From Neopestalotiopsis rosae (Eukaryota > Ascomycota > Sordariomycetes > Amphisphaeriales > Sporocadaceae), in contig JALGAS010000008.1 of assembly GCA_023078685.1 (NCBI GenBank), positions 372,001-436,000 on the forward strand: 64,000 nt of DNA. Direction: 5' to 3'. Every line of letters begins with the position of its first letter. The first letter of the stretch is position 1. The notes under the pieces were generated by a model. That model ran no database searches. It saw nothing but the letters and a program-made list of their open reading frames with translations, and was not told the DNA's origin. Position numbers and translations under genes: made by a program. Of the stretch, positions 1-12,851 are shown one piece after another.

Positions 1-1008
1 CCATTTGACGCTGCTCCTCTCCCCAGATGGTCGTAGTATAACCCGTTCAAAGGAGAACCTCTCGTCGTCAAGCTTCAGGGCTTTTCTGTCGCTCGATCTG
101 GGCCGGCCGACGGGCTCGCTCATGCTCGGGATCTGCCGCTCTGCGAGACGACATGCCATGCGCCAGGAGTCGTGTGCTAAGCTGTCAAGCTCAGCTGCCA
201 CCAGGCACACGTGAGGTGGCAGGGCGTTGGCTGGAGCGTAAAAGGGAGCGTACAGGGGATCTGTCATATCCGTCCCCTCGGGAGTATAGCTCCATTGGAT
301 GGGTGATAGGGCCATGTTCAGGCTATCCGCGCTCCCCGATCGCGCAATGCTGAGCTCCTCCTTATAGGGACGTGTCTTGGCCTTGGCTGATGCGGCGATA
401 CCGAGCTCCAGGAGCCCGCAGCTACTGAAGGCGGCTTGGAATCCAACGTGCTGTCGAATGCTCTGCAACTGCACTACGGCAAATGCTAGGGTGGCGCCAG
501 AAAAGGATCCTCCTATGGCGGTCCGCGCGCGATCAATTGGCAGTGTTGGGTCGCTCATGACAGCGAGGATCACTGCTTCCAAGTCGTATATCGCTGCCGG
601 GTACGGTGCCTGCGGTGCCTTGGAATGATTCAACCCTATCACAATGAAACCATGCATGTCTGCCATGAGCCGATTCCAGCGGTCGTCATCTGTTGCGCTA
701 CCCGTCGAGAACCCGCCGCCGTGTACGGTAAAGACTATGGGCAGGACTGCTCCTGAAGAAGGGTTATATGTACTGGGTAAAAAGATGCTTTTTCTCGAGT
801 TAGCATGTGGATGATTCGATATTGAGTCAACCACCGTCCCGACCATCATGGAAGTCCTTCGACCATTCCTATAGTCGAGTCGTCGTTCATTGCGAAGAGT
901 GTCAACTCACCGTATAGGTAGATGAGACCGAATCTCATACTGCTTGACAAACGTCGGACGGCTGATCGGTGGCCAGGTCGACCGGTATAGTTCTCCGATC
1001 GTAATCAT
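1..1008 (-). CDS. alpha/beta-hydrolase fold-3 (HSL-type) esterase/lipase, C-terminus beyond left edge
   Basis: Reading leftward, exon 1 is 1008-911, a 138-bp intron (910-773) has donor GTGAGT, branch GCTAAC and acceptor CCCAG, and exon 2 runs from 772 off the window. The joined frame has the hormone-sensitive-lipase oxyanion motif HGGGF at residues 50-54, the nucleophile elbow GSFSG (Ser124) and the acid-region motif AELDSLAHD near residue 230. The catalytic His lies beyond base 1, so about 290 residues are visible out of the family's usual 320-350. These enzymes hydrolyse carboxyl esters of small or acetylated substrates; the true substrate cannot be told. No signal peptide is seen. The start is uncertain: ATG 1008 is in frame, but an ATG at 1054 opens another frame with protein-like composition, so a small error or an extra exon is possible. 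Confidence 0.82.
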
Positions 1009-1264
1009 GGTCGAGCTTCTGGTTGTAGTTGTACGTCGTAGTCTCTGGTGCCATTGCCTCAAACGCGGTGCGCTACTGCAGTATCACCAATGGTTGTTGA
1101 ACTTGCTGGTAATATATATATATCTATATATTATGGCGATTGAGTTGTGATATGTCAACGTTCCCGGAGTAGTTACCCCAGCCTGTGGAGGGATGCAAGC
1201 TTCCGTTTCCGATCAGGTCGAGTATCTATTCTGAGAGTCTCCATCACGAAGTCAGAAAGTGACG

Positions 1265-1564
1265 TTATTCCCAATATGCGTAGTATCCGCGCCCGCGACC
1301 TGGGGCAACACGGCCGTTGACAATTTTCTCGTGGGTCTGCAAATAAAGGGATAAGGACGAGTATGGGAATCCGTATTCATTGACTTCTCGTGTCGTAGTC
1401 AAGCCCCCGGGCACGTTCTGTACGTATGTAAGCCAATGCGGAAGGTTGCCGCAGGGTATACGGTGGAGAGCGCGACACTGATTGGCTCGTTGTGCTAGCC
1501 TGTCAGCTGAGCCTCGTATTGTGGTCTTCAGGCGCGGCGCCGCCCCAGCTGGCGATCGGGCCAT
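1265..1564 (-). CDS. unrecognised 99-residue open frame
   Basis: A minus-strand frame upstream of the hydrolase. It is rich in Gly, Arg and Tyr toward its end (RGRGYYAYWE) and has no motif I can assign. The start is not an obvious Kozak ATG and no splice partners are clear. It may be chance or an exon of an unpredicted gene. Confidence 0.12.
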   Translation of the reverse strand: MARSPAGAAPRLKTTIRGSADRLAQRANQCRALHRIPCGNLPHWLTYVQNVPGGLTTTREVNEYGFPYSSLSLYLQTHEKIVNGRVAPGRGRGYYAYWE

Positions 1565-1841
1565 GCTCTCAAGACGAGGGACGGTTGGAAATCGGAGAAT
1601 TATTCCAAGATGCTAAGGCTCTATCACGATGTCGTGGGGGAAATCGTCATTGCAATAGTGAACCAGGGACGTTTCGGGCGCGAACCAACGAGTGGCCGGT
1701 TGTGAGGGGGCTTTTTTGTTTTCCCACCCGGATGTCAATCATCATGACCTCGTGACTGCCTCCATCCTAGATGGTATTTTTGCGAGCCTTGGCGTCGTCT
1801 TCATATGGGATGCTGTCATCAGATCACTCACTCGACAGACT

Positions 1842-2372
1842 TTAAGATTCCATCGATGCATGTGGTGCGTGTTTCTCGTAACAAGCATCGGCAACGGGTG
1901 TTACTAGATACGCTTCTTTCATTATGCGTCCAGTCTCCATTACAAAAAACCACAAAACGGTGAGGAACACTATGCATCGCAGTCGCTGCAATGGTTCCAG
2001 ATCATGTAAAATGTCGTCTTCATCACCGTAAAGGGACGAATCATTGTTGCTCTCTCTCTCGGTCGGATTTGCCTGTATACCCATCAAGACAAGAGGTTTC
2101 TCTACTCCACGACAGATCGCGATCCACCACCATGCTTCGTGGAGAATGAGTGTCGCGGACTTCCGTGACTTTCTTCTTCGACTGTTTTCTTCAATGTGAT
2201 ATTCTGACTGACCTTGTATGCAGATCTTTTGACAGTTTTCTTGGCTTTCCACTTCTGCCCTATGTTTGTATCCGTCCCTGGATAAGCTTGCCGTCTTGCT
2301 CAGCCTCTTTTGACTTTGACTTAACGTTACTCCATCAATGCAGATCACAAAGGCAGTACGAAGCGGAAACAT
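1842..2372 (-). CDS. unrecognised 176-residue open frame
   Basis: This is the longest frame in the gene-poor interval. It has a basic stretch, an acidic patch and one short hydrophobic run (FLTVLWFFV) that could be a single membrane span. No family is recognised, there is no signal peptide, and base composition matches the surrounding non-coding DNA. It is probably a chance frame. Confidence 0.12.
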   Translation of the reverse strand: MFPLRTAFVICIDGVTLSQSQKRLSKTASLSRDGYKHRAEVESQENCQKICIQGQSEYHIEENSRRRKSRKSATLILHEAWWWIAICRGVEKPLVLMGIQANPTERESNNDSSLYGDEDDILHDLEPLQRLRCIVFLTVLWFFVMETGRIMKEAYLVTPVADACYEKHAPHASMES

Positions 2373-5300
2373 TCAAAACCAGTTCACAAAGTACGAGTAG
2401 CTCAATCGTCTCAAGTTGCAATGGCAGTTACAAGTATTGGATGGAACGAAAAGGGAATTAGTCCCATTTCGAAGCTTTGCTTCTGGACGAGTAAGGTATT
2501 TTGTTGGGGGCATTATTCGGAGGCCGGTCAACTGAAAGTATGGACAAGAATACCATGAATAAGAACACCATGGAATATTATCTGAAATCTCATGATGGAC
2601 GATGTTTGCATGTGACATGACGAAAGAGAGAAAAGGGGGGAAAAACCCTCTCGTCGGTAGGTGGGTGCTTGTCAAGCTTGTCAGAGTCTACGGAATACCA
2701 ACCTAGGTAATTACCTACCTACCTCCTACCCGAGCACCCACATTTATTAGCGCAAACCAAAGCCCCTGGTTCCTGGCTCCTGATATCCATCAGATGAAGC
2801 AGGAACGAGATATTTGTTTCTTTGGGACCCAGCAAACCTGCAGCTAGATGGAAAGATGGAAAAAAAAAAAAATGGTGAGACATGAGGTAGAGAGGAGCAC
2901 GCTATACTCCTTGACTAGTTGTTGGTGGTTCCCCAGCTGTCGTTCGGCCTTGTGGTCCCTAGATATCCTTGCTCAACACAGAATTGTCCAATGGATGGAC
3001 TCTTGCTGGAGTTGCTCCTCTGATCGGCACAGATCCACCCCAAACGTTTTCTTGGGAGGCAGCCGGCGGATAAAGCGTTAAGTTGCAAGACCCTCTCCTG
3101 TTCCTGTGTTCACTCTTTTCAATCGACCCATAGCCATGACATGAAACTGAAACTCGTGAACGCAAGCCGCAATCGCTGCAAGGTGAGCCATGCTTTCACT
3201 ACACTCATCAAGTTTCCGAGCTGTGGGTTGTTACGAGAGTGAAATGTAACGATCCCAATGGCCGAGCTCGTATTCCCCACGGGCGCGCTAAAGGCTAGGG
3301 AGTCGCCGGCGGCAATAACTCATAAGCGATACTACCAGATCCATGGGAAACGACATGCCAGACTTTGCCGTATTTGGCTGACTAATTTCCAGAAACCTGA
3401 AGGAGCCAATCAAATGTCAAAACTAATGGTGAAACAAGTTAAGAACTTGCGGCTGAGCGCTGGGTCCTTCTTCTCCCAGACACGACTAACACACGTGGGT
3501 CATATTTGGTCGTTGAGTCTGTCCATTTCTGAACATTGTTCCTGATGATCACTTCATGGACATGTAGCTCAGTTTCCCTTCTTCATTTTTCCCTGCTTAT
3601 TTTTCTTCGAAATACTCAGTCACGTCAGGTACGATCCATTGGTTCTTCAGTCAGTGTTTCGAGTCTGCGGTTTATGAGTCTACCTCATTATCGATCAATC
3701 ACTCTACACTACCTCTGGCCAAAAGGGTTTTCTCAAGGGTATATATCGTTCAAATGATACTTTAAGCAGCAACATTTACGGCAGGAATGCCAGAACCTGT
3801 CTTTCTTCTTCATGTAAAAAGCCCTTCCAGCTCGATGTGCGTCCATTCAATCTAACATGAAATACCCCAAAGGTCAAAAAAGGGCTCCATCCAGTCCTGT
3901 ATAGGTGTGAAGAAATCACGCCCCACGACACAAACAGGTTTAAGGACAATCTCGAGGAGCCGGTGAATTGCTCATGGACCTAGCTCATCCGCAAAATCAC
4001 ATCTTCGATGCTGAAATAATCACTGCCTCTAGCAACTCGCAAACGCAACTTTGTGTGTTCTTATAGTGTTGGGACAGTGCCGTCCACATATGGCACCGAG
4101 AATGGCACCAACTGAGCACAAAAGTCTTGTGCCACTTCTGTCAACACAATTTCCCAAATACGCGTCGATGGATGGAGAACGCACGCTGAACGCGCTTTCT
4201 GTGAACCGGGATAAAATATCCTGTGTGGTCGCAGGCTCTTGATTCGTTTTTCTACATGTTCTGGTATCTGTTGAAAAGTTACTTTGGTTGGAGCTATGGG
4301 GCGAATTGTTATAGGTAAGTCCTACCGGCAGTATATTTTGTGTACACCACGAGGTGTTCCAACGGAACTTCTCTTACTTGAACCATGGTACTGCATCTAT
4401 TAGTCACACTTCTGCTAATATACTTTTCACGTCGAGATAAGTCGTCCTGGCACCGCAGATTACAATACTGCCTGAGTATGATCAAGAGGATTGATTCATC
4501 TCTCGCAATTTCGTCATTGCCCAGCGTGTATGACAAATATTCCAAATCTCGAGTAAAACCATCCTGATAGTTTCTGATCATTATTTATGGCTACTGTCAG
4601 AATGATTATAATACTCTGCGCACTGCAAACCAAAAACTGCAAGCTAAAGGGAAGGATGATCGTGGACCTTGTGGTCATGTGCGACGAGAGGAGAATTGCA
4701 ACTGTAATCGAACACCGATAATGATGATGAGGTAGGGCCACTGTCACTTACCAGCAAATAGAGGTCTTGATGACGTTGATAGGATCACTGGCAACTTTAG
4801 CTTGCAAAAGTCCAGGTGGATAACTTAAGCTGATACAGTTTAGAAGGTAAGAGTATTGAACTCCTTACAGGTAGCACGAGGCAGCTGATCATCGATGTTG
4901 GTCGCAAAGCTACTTGCAGTTTGGGTATAAATACTGAACATATGTGAAAACTTTTTGAACTTAGGTCTACGCCGTGGGTCAAATATATTCGCGAACATAC
5001 GTTGACATAGGAGCAGCATATTAATACAACTACAATGACTCTTTCAGAGGGTGTTTCACCAGGGAGAAGGGATAGAGAAAACGACAGCATACGAGCTGGC
5101 GTCGATGGTCGCTGCATGAATTGAAGCCGAGCCTTTCTGTCCGTTGACGTTGATCGTATCGAAGCTACAATTTCAGCCAAGAAGCGTATACTGACGAACG
5201 ATTGCCGTGTTCAAGAGAGGGTATTCTTCTTCCCCTCCCTTCCCTGTGAAGGCAAGCCGTATAAGGAAAGCTTGAACTGTCTCCAGTAATACTCGCAATG

Positions 5301-6069
5301 GCCTTTGGGAGCTGGCCTGTGAAGAAAAAATAAACCTTGAAGGGTGTACTTAGAGTTGCGTGCGATAGCTGTAATGCAACCGACCACGATCTTACTGGCA
5401 TTTGATTCATGTCAGTCAGAAGGCATGTCGGCAGTAACTTGGCCATCAGTCCCCTTCTTTGCCTAACCTCTATACTTAGAAGTGGTGGGGTTTGTGTGGA
5501 TCGCATTCAGCACTGAATGCTCCGTCCTCACGTGGCTCGGCTTCTTGGCAGCATTTCTCTGCCGACACGCCGGAGCCCTCAGCCCTGGGCCCCAGGATTA
5601 CTGAAATCACTGCCCGGCTTGGAATGTTGGGGCTTCCAAAGCGTTCAACTTACCGGGCGTCTTGTCTCCATACTGGCCCCAGCTTTGCAACTGGAATCCG
5701 CAAAATGCACTTGACCTGAATATGTTGCTGCGTTCTTGCTTCTCCCGCCCCTTTTATCCATTGCCCTATTGCTGAAACAGAAAGCGGGTTCCCCCCTCTT
5801 AAAAAAAGTATTTCAGAAATCTCATTGGGACTCATCGATAAAGTCTCCGAAACCGCTAGGGACAATATGCAGATCTGCCTTTACTTACCTACCCAACCTA
5901 GTAGATCAGGGCCGGTGCATTATCCAAGCATCCACGCGCCTTTTGGTTTATTGTCTGAAATCGATCAATTAGTCATGTAAGTGGGTTTACTACCTATATA
6001 AATATCTTGAGATTTGTGAATGACACAATTCCCATTCACATTGACTTGTTGCAATGACCATGACGTTCA

Positions 6070-6288
6070 GATACCAGGGCTTATGTTGCAGCGATAGTTT
6101 TTGCTCACACAAGACTCGTGGCTAGATAAAAAGCAAGTTTGGCGAAGAAAGAAATCCCAGGAGAAGCCGCCCGTGATTTGGTCAAGGCTGTGTATTACTC
6201 AGAACGGGCAACTCTTGCAATAGAGCTCGAATCGGGAAAGGAAGAGAGAAGACGAATCAAGGATTATGTCGCCACGGTGACCATCTGA
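6070..6288 (+). pseudogene. orphan coding-like fragment with one internal stop
   Basis: A frame that reads through 6070-6288 has protein-like composition: an Ala/Val-rich start, then a strongly amphipathic, charged helix-like end (LAIELESGKEERRRIKDY), ending at TGA 6286-6288. A single TAA at 6127-6129 interrupts it and no ATG precedes it in frame. It could be a gene remnant, or the last exon of a gene whose intron covers the stop. I recognise no family. Confidence 0.25.
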
Positions 6289-7941
6289 GCGAATGTGAAA
6301 AGGCTCAAAGCTCATCATAAGGCTGATGGGTAGCTTTTACTGAGTATAAAACTCGTTGCATGATTCAAGATGAGGTTGCCATCTATTTCATAAATGATAT
6401 ATCTAGCCGCGCTATTGACAAGTAGTTTCCAAGTAGGTCAAGGGCAGCAATAGTCGTCTCGGAATAAAGTGTTGTTATGGACACGACCTGGGTACTAGGG
6501 TAAATCCCATGATCACACAATCAATCGGAACCCGATGAATAAGACCGGTCGAGCCAGATTTCCTCCAATAGGCACAACCTGTAATATGGCCAAACAGTTC
6601 TTTACATCGTTTCCGTGAATAGCTGTTGGTGCTGCGAGTTCTTGCATAGCCATGTGTCTTCCTGATCTCTGATCATTCCAACTCCGGAGTCATGGTATTC
6701 GGGGTTGACCAGCATACGCGAGGTTTGTCCATTATCATCATTGCCGTCATCCTCCACCTAGCTACAGCGTGTGCCAAACGAGCTCTGACCTTTCGACGTC
6801 AGCTTGCAGGTCCATGTCACTCAACATCCGCTGCCTCCCAGGTATCACTTGATGCATCTATGCCTATATGCCGGTCTACTGCGAGAGCGTCATGATCTTT
6901 CTAGTGTTCCATTATTCCTCCTGTTTCAAATTTGTTAACATTTGTTTTGACGAGGATTTATTCGCTAAACACGTACGGGAAAATCGTTGAGACAGAGCGA
7001 GGAAGATCCAAACTATTATAGAGAGAGAGGGAGAGAGTGGGCTCTAGCGCGACAGGGACCTGATGGTAATCAAGGCAATCGCCATACAAGAACCATTTGT
7101 TAGCACCTTTGAGCCTAGCCTATGTTGCTGTGGCCTATCTACAGCCAGCAGCACCTACGCCATTTCGATCACCACTACCTAACCTATGCATTCACTCGGG
7201 CCTTACCTGTATCTCTGATCTATGTATGCTCCATCTCCCTAACCTAGGTACTGTACATTGTCAGCAGCGACTCACTCGCCCATTGATTGGTCCACCTGGA
7301 GAGCCATTTCGGAATCAAATTCAATCACATTCAGACGACGTGCGACTGCGTACATACATAGGTGCACACAACACACAACACACACCCACACCCAACATTG
7401 AAGTCGCCTAGACATCGTCAGACGCTTTCCAGTGCAACCCCTACCACCATATCCTATTGTCACGTTTGACCACAGGCAGGAGAATTTCCACCTTGTGGCG
7501 GCGTCCTTCTCCGCAGCTCAGATCACCCCGTCGCTCGCTCTGGAGCCTGCCACATGTCCCAGCGCCTGTGCTGCTTGCCTGCCTTAATCTAGACCACTCT
7601 ACGTTAGGTACAGGCTACGGACCCTGACTGACTGACTAAACCAAACCCAGCCCCCCACCCGCGCGACCAAACGGCCGTCGACGATAGGTAGCTGTGTGCT
7701 CACACATTGCACACATCAATTGCACCACATTCGACTCAATCAACAAACAAGTTCCATCACCCACGCATGCGTCGACCTGTCTCGATGCAGACCTCCTTCC
7801 GCGCCTTGTAGAGTCTCATCTGGATTATCCATCCTACGGCCTCTCTGCCTCGTGCGACCCAAGGCACCTGTCGCTGAAACACCGCTCCGCGCCCACCCTG
7901 GATTGACCTAAAGGATCAGGCGCCGATAGCAGCATTTTTGC

Positions 7942-8124
7942 ATGCTGGATCTGCATACACCTCGACCGCCAAAGACACCTCGCATGTCCGGCCCGCCGTC
8001 TTCTCAACCCAGGCGCAGAACAGAACACCCGTCAAAATGTTCTGGAGATTCGGCGGCTACGCCAACATCTCGACCATTGACACAATACTCGAGAAGCCAG
8101 ACTTCTCCCTTGAGGACCTTCTAG
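7942..8124 (+). promoter_or_regulatory. upstream ORF overlapping the SAPS gene start
   Basis: ATG codons at 7942 and 7984 share one frame, differ from the main frame, and run past the main ATG at 8037 to a stop at 8122-8124. If transcription starts upstream of 7942, this overlapping uORF would lower initiation at the main ATG. The transcription start is not visible from sequence. Confidence 0.35.
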
Positions 8125-11100
8125 ACGAGAGCGATCTGATACAAGAGCTCAAGCAGCACAATACCAAGCTCATCGAGTACCTGCGCGAGGATAAGGTCCT
8201 GCAAAAGCTTCTCGAATATGTCGTCGCACCCAAGCTCGAACCCGTCGAGAACCCCGATGAGGACAAGGAGGCAGACGAAGATAAGAAGAAGGGCAAATTA
8301 ATTCTCCCCTTTGGTCGACCGCGTGCCTCATCAGGCGCCACCACCGACGGCGAGCACGATGAAGACGAGGGCGAGAAGAAGCGCAACCGCTATGCCTATG
8401 TTGCCGCCGAGGTGCTGTCGTCTGACAACTGGAGCATCTACGAGGCACTCATGGAAAGCACATCGTTGCTTCGCGACTTTTGGAATTTTCTGAAATTGCC
8501 AGCTCCCCTCGATCCTCTGCAAGCAAGCTACTTTACAAAGGTCAACGAGTCCTTATTTGATAAGAAGACTGAGGAGATGCTCGACCTACTCAAGTCGCTT
8601 GACAGCGCTATCCCTGATATGCTGCGCCATGTCGATTGTCCCATGATTATGGATCTCCTGCTCAAAATCATTAGTCTCGAAAGAACTGATTCCGGCCAGG
8701 GTATAGTCGAGGTACGTTACGAGCTCTATAGCACTGATTGTGACAACGCACCAAAGTGACCATCTCGAGATGCTAACAATTTGCTAGTGGCTATACACTA
8801 AAGATGTAATGCCCACGTTATTATCCTTCCTTGGGCCTGAGCACAGCTGGGCGACCCAGACTTCGGCCGGCGACTTTATGAAAGCCATCATCACTGTATC
8901 GGCCAATGCCTCCCAGAACGAGCAAGCGTGCATCGGACCTAACGAGCTCACCCGTCAGCTCGTCTCGAAACCTTGTGTCGAACAGCTGATTGGTTACATG
9001 CTCGGCGGCGGTAACCCCTTGACAGTAGGCGTTGGCATCATCATCGAAGTTATACGAAAAAACAACTCTGACTATGATCCGGACGTCGGCCCCGATAACA
9101 ATGCGGCTCCCTCTTCTCGGGACCCCATCTACCTGGGAACGCTCCTCCGTCGTTTTGCTGACCGAGTACCCGACTTCATGAATCTTATCATGAATACCAG
9201 TGCGCAGAAGCAGCGTATTGCCTCCACATTTGATGATGACATCGAACCCTTGGGTTTTGATCGCTTCAAGACGTGTGAATTGATGGCGGAGTTGCTACAC
9301 TGCAGCAATATGGCTCTGCTCAACGAAGTTGGTTCAGAGCAGGTCATTGCTCTCCGGGACCAGGAAAGACGAAGACTGCGAGCCGAGGGCAAGCTTGTCC
9401 CCGTCCGCGCCGAAGAGGCACAGTCTTCTGCCGAGGATCTGACCATGCGCGGGCGCCACTCATCACCGGACGACAGCCGACGTCTCGAGGTTACCAATGC
9501 TTCCGACGACGACGGATTCGAGGAGGTCACACCGTCTGGTGAAATGACAGAGGACACCTCCCATGAATTTGTCAAGGCTGAGGACGAAATGCCATCAGGT
9601 CCCATCTCTTCATTTTTGGACAAGGATGATGATGATGATTTCGTTGATGAACCACTGAGCTCGCCGAGGCTGCATGTCCAAGACGCCAAGGTCGTTGACT
9701 TGCCAGATATCGAGAATCCCGACATGGTTGTTGCACCGCTGTCCCCCAAGAAGGTTTCTGCCGAACCTCCCGCTGCCCAGGTCAACCAAGCTGAGAGCAA
9801 CGAAACAATCGCTTCGGATGACTCTGCTACAGCAGTGTCAGACGTCCCTTCCGCCGGGCATGAAGGTCTGGAAACCGCAGGCATAGAAACAGAAACCGCC
9901 GCAGAGGCAGCATCGACAGAAGGTCAATCGGCCGGTGATAAGCTACAAGCAGAACTGGAGTCGACCATTTCGGATCTGACAGCAAGCAACAAGACCGAAT
10001 CTTCCACTGAAGCCCCCGAAAGCGATTCCGACTCCACCAATCAAATCAGTGGTGTCAAACCAGGAACTATTGAGCTGGAGGCGACACCGGCTACCGAGTC
10101 TGGTGATGGCTCCATCATGGTTGGGCATGATGCTGGGCAACCTGTTCAACAGCGCCCCATCAGTGAGTCGACTGAGCCGGTCGTGGGCGATTATCTCAAG
10201 ATGCAATTTGTCGAACACAAGGTCGTCCCAACAATATTAGTAAGTCAACGCCAGGCCATGGCATTAATCAGTCCCATGCTAATCTTTGATTCTCTTTTCC
10301 CCTTCCTCTAGTCATTTTTCTTCAAATATCCGTGGAACAATTTTCTTCACAATGTAGTCTATGACATTGTGCAGCAAGTCTTCAATGGCCCGATTGATCG
10401 CGGGTTCAACCCAACTCTGGCAATCTCTCTATTCGAGGCAGCCGACATCACAAATGCCATTATCAATGGACAGAACCGCAGCGAAGAGTCGCAGACCAAG
10501 AACAAGACCCGCATGGGTTACATGGGTCATCTGACACTTATTGCTGAGGAGGTTGTCAAGTTCACAGAGCGCAACCCACCGGAGCTCCTGTCCGAGCTGG
10601 TACTCGACCGAGTCATGAGCCAAGACTGGATCAATTACGTTGAAGGCGCATTAGCAGAGACGCGCGAGAGAGATAATGCCATTCTCGGCGGCGTCAGGCC
10701 CGAAGTTGCCATGAGTAATCGTGCAGCAATGGCTGGAAACAACCTCGGTATGGCCTTGGGTCAGATCGGCCTTGGTAGTACTCAGGGCTCCAATGCTCTT
10801 TCCGAAGCGGGTCTGAATGGCGGGACAGACGACAATGGAAGTGCGAGCAGCTACGGCGGCGCCTTTGCGATTGGTGGTGGCATCGCTGGATCAGGCTCGG
10901 ACTTTGATCGCAACTCTAGCGACGAGGACGAAGACTCGGAAGAGAACGAAGAGGACGCAGTTCACGAGGTAAGTCTCTATTAAGTCACTAGTTCATCGTC
11001 CCAACCTTCGCGGGTACGTGCCCCTCCCCTCTCCTGTCCTCCTTGAATTGGCCCTTTGCTCTTGCGTGCGATCAGGAGGAATAAACCCCTTGTCTGTCCA

Positions 11101-11950
11101 TGTGGCGGCTACCTGATGCGTATTACCATGTTCCAAGTCTCACATGTGCTTTGGCCAATGGTCTGACAGCCAACAGTTTCGCTCCTATACGGGCTCATTG
11201 AATGATCAGTCGTCACTGGATCCACCCTCTATCCCGCCTCCTCCCCCGCCGCCGCCGCCGTTGAATGTTCCGCCGTCCCGCGCCCGTTTGCAGTTGGCAG
11301 CTCGCCTAGCGATGCACCAAAAGAACAGTGCTGGTGCTTCGGCTCAGTCTGCTCACATCGAGGGCGGTGATGATGATGAAGATGAGGACGGTGACCTGCA
11401 GCTGACAAGAGAGCCGGACAGCATTCTGCGGAATCCATTTGAGGACGATGCCGAAGACGTTGACGATGACAGCGACGATGGTCTGGGAGGGGACGAGAAC
11501 TCGGGCTGGAACTCTTCTCACGGACGTGGTAGCTGGTGGCGAAGTGCTCTATCGCGAAATCGGCAAGAAAAGTTTGGCGACGGGCGCGACGACTCTGACT
11601 CGGACAATGACGATCATGGCGACGAGGAAGACGAGGAGTTTGGCGATTTTGCCATGCCTGAAGAGGAAGCCAACAATGAGAAGAGCAATGTCATTGTGAA
11701 GCCATTGCCCGTCCACCCTCCCAATCAGAATCAGAAGAGCTCAGGATTCACAAGTCTGTGGCCGTTCAGCAGCCAAGGTTTCGGGTCCAAGGACAAGGAG
11801 AAGGAGAAGGAGAAATCAAAGGAGGGAGAAACTGAAAAGTCAGAGCACGATGAGATTACCAGCGATGATGGAGGAAAGATCAAGAGCACTCATGAGGCCA
11901 AGGCACGGTCAAGTATTGAAGACGCCGACGAGGAGGAGGTTGTTGTCTAG
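8037..11950 (+). CDS. SIT4 phosphatase-associated (SAPS) family protein
   Basis: Four exons, all joined in phase 0: 8037-8711, 8788-10239, 10312-10968 and 11177-11950 (1,185 residues). Introns begin GTACGT, GTAAGT and GTAAGT; the first two have TGCTAAC/TGCTAAT branch sites. The N-terminus MFWRFGGY followed by the FSLEDLLDESDLIQELK region is diagnostic of the SAP155/SAP185/SAP190 and S. pombe Ekc1 family, regulatory partners of the PP6-type phosphatase Sit4 that act in G1/S progression and TOR signalling. The helical SAPS domain is split: about residues 440-690 of exon 2 are acidic, Ser/Thr/Glu-rich and probably disordered, and conserved sequence resumes at FFFKYPWNNFLHN in exon 3. Exon 4 opens with a nine-Pro run and ends in a highly charged, low-complexity tail. 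The in-frame extension upstream to 7938 has no ATG, so I start at 8037. Confidence 0.95.
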
Positions 11951-12851
11951 GCTCCTTTTCCTCCACCCGTTTTCCGAAGCTAGTTTTTACGTGGCAGAGA
12001 CGGAGAATCTGAGGCATGTTGCAGCCTCATTAGCATGAACTTGTTTGCACGAAGGATGTCTGGCATGACAAAGATAGAGCGATGGCTGCTGAGCACGGGA
12101 ATGATATGGAGGAAATACCGCGTCTAGAAAGACGCTGCTTGTTGTTGTATGGCAATGGCACGGTGGTCGAGGCATCATTATGGGATATATGTATAATATA
12201 TGTGTTTCTAGGATTGCCGCTCAGGGCGGTTGTATTGCGTGTATAGTACTCGGAACGGAATTCTCGGGAAGGGTTTGTTTGTCTGTCTGTCTGCCTGCCT
12301 TGAAAGATTTTGTTTCTGTACGAGTTCATTGTCATTCTCATATACCACTGATACATGGGTTAAATTATGGGTCTTGATTACCAGCCATGACCCATCGGTT
12401 CGGTCCCGGGGTGCCACTTTTGATCGCATATCATGACCACGAGGCAAGTAGATGAATGGAGTATATAAAGAATGTACGGACTCTACATGTAGGTGTCTAG
12501 GTACCTCCCTTGTCATGCTCCGATACCGGTGTGTTTTCAGTATCGGATGATTCCGACTCGCGTCATGTTTACCTGGGGTATCTACATACGCACCTAACCT
12601 AGGTAGTTAGTCACTAGAGTCGGGAGCACCTGCTTAAATGAGCGTGTATCCAAAATGCATACCTAGGTATGTATATAGTCACCACCATATATTTTAGGCA
12701 TCACCCAACGATTGCAGCCATCCAGTCAAAAAAGAAGACGTACTGAAGTGATTGTCGTCTCGTAAATTCTACTTAGCAACTTCCTTATCCCCAAGAAAGA
12801 GTAGAAGACGAAAGAGGAAACATCCTGGTCGTTATCATCATCACCACCACC
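11951..12851. other. intergenic: SAPS 3' region and GNAT promoter
   Basis: No gene is seen. The first part is probably 3' UTR, with a degenerate TCTG/CCTG run near 12,280-12,300. The promoter side has AACCTAGGTA at 12,597 and the palindrome TACCTAGGTA at 12,660, and a CACCACCAC leader just before the GNAT ATG. Confidence 0.6.

Larger units (their letters stand above)
1009..8036. other. 7-kb gene-poor interval
   Basis: I see no convincing complete gene here. Open frames of 60-176 codons occur on both strands but resemble no family and lack good splice signals. Short ACCTAGGT and ACCTACCT motifs occur at 2,700-2,735 and 7,240-7,252, typical of fungal intergenic DNA. From about 7,100 to 8,036 the DNA becomes C- and CT-rich, consistent with the promoter and 5' leader of the SAPS gene. 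A possible gene remnant lies at 6,070-6,288 and two unassigned minus-strand frames lie at 1,265-2,372; these are listed separately. Confidence 0.6.

Noticed and set aside
7938..8036. N-terminal extension of the SAPS frame
   Set aside because: It begins at a non-ATG codon and the conserved family N-terminus is MFWRFGGY at 8037.
9129..9884. 251-codon minus-strand frame opposite SAPS exon 2
   Set aside because: Ser-rich mirror of the acidic insert; no family similarity.
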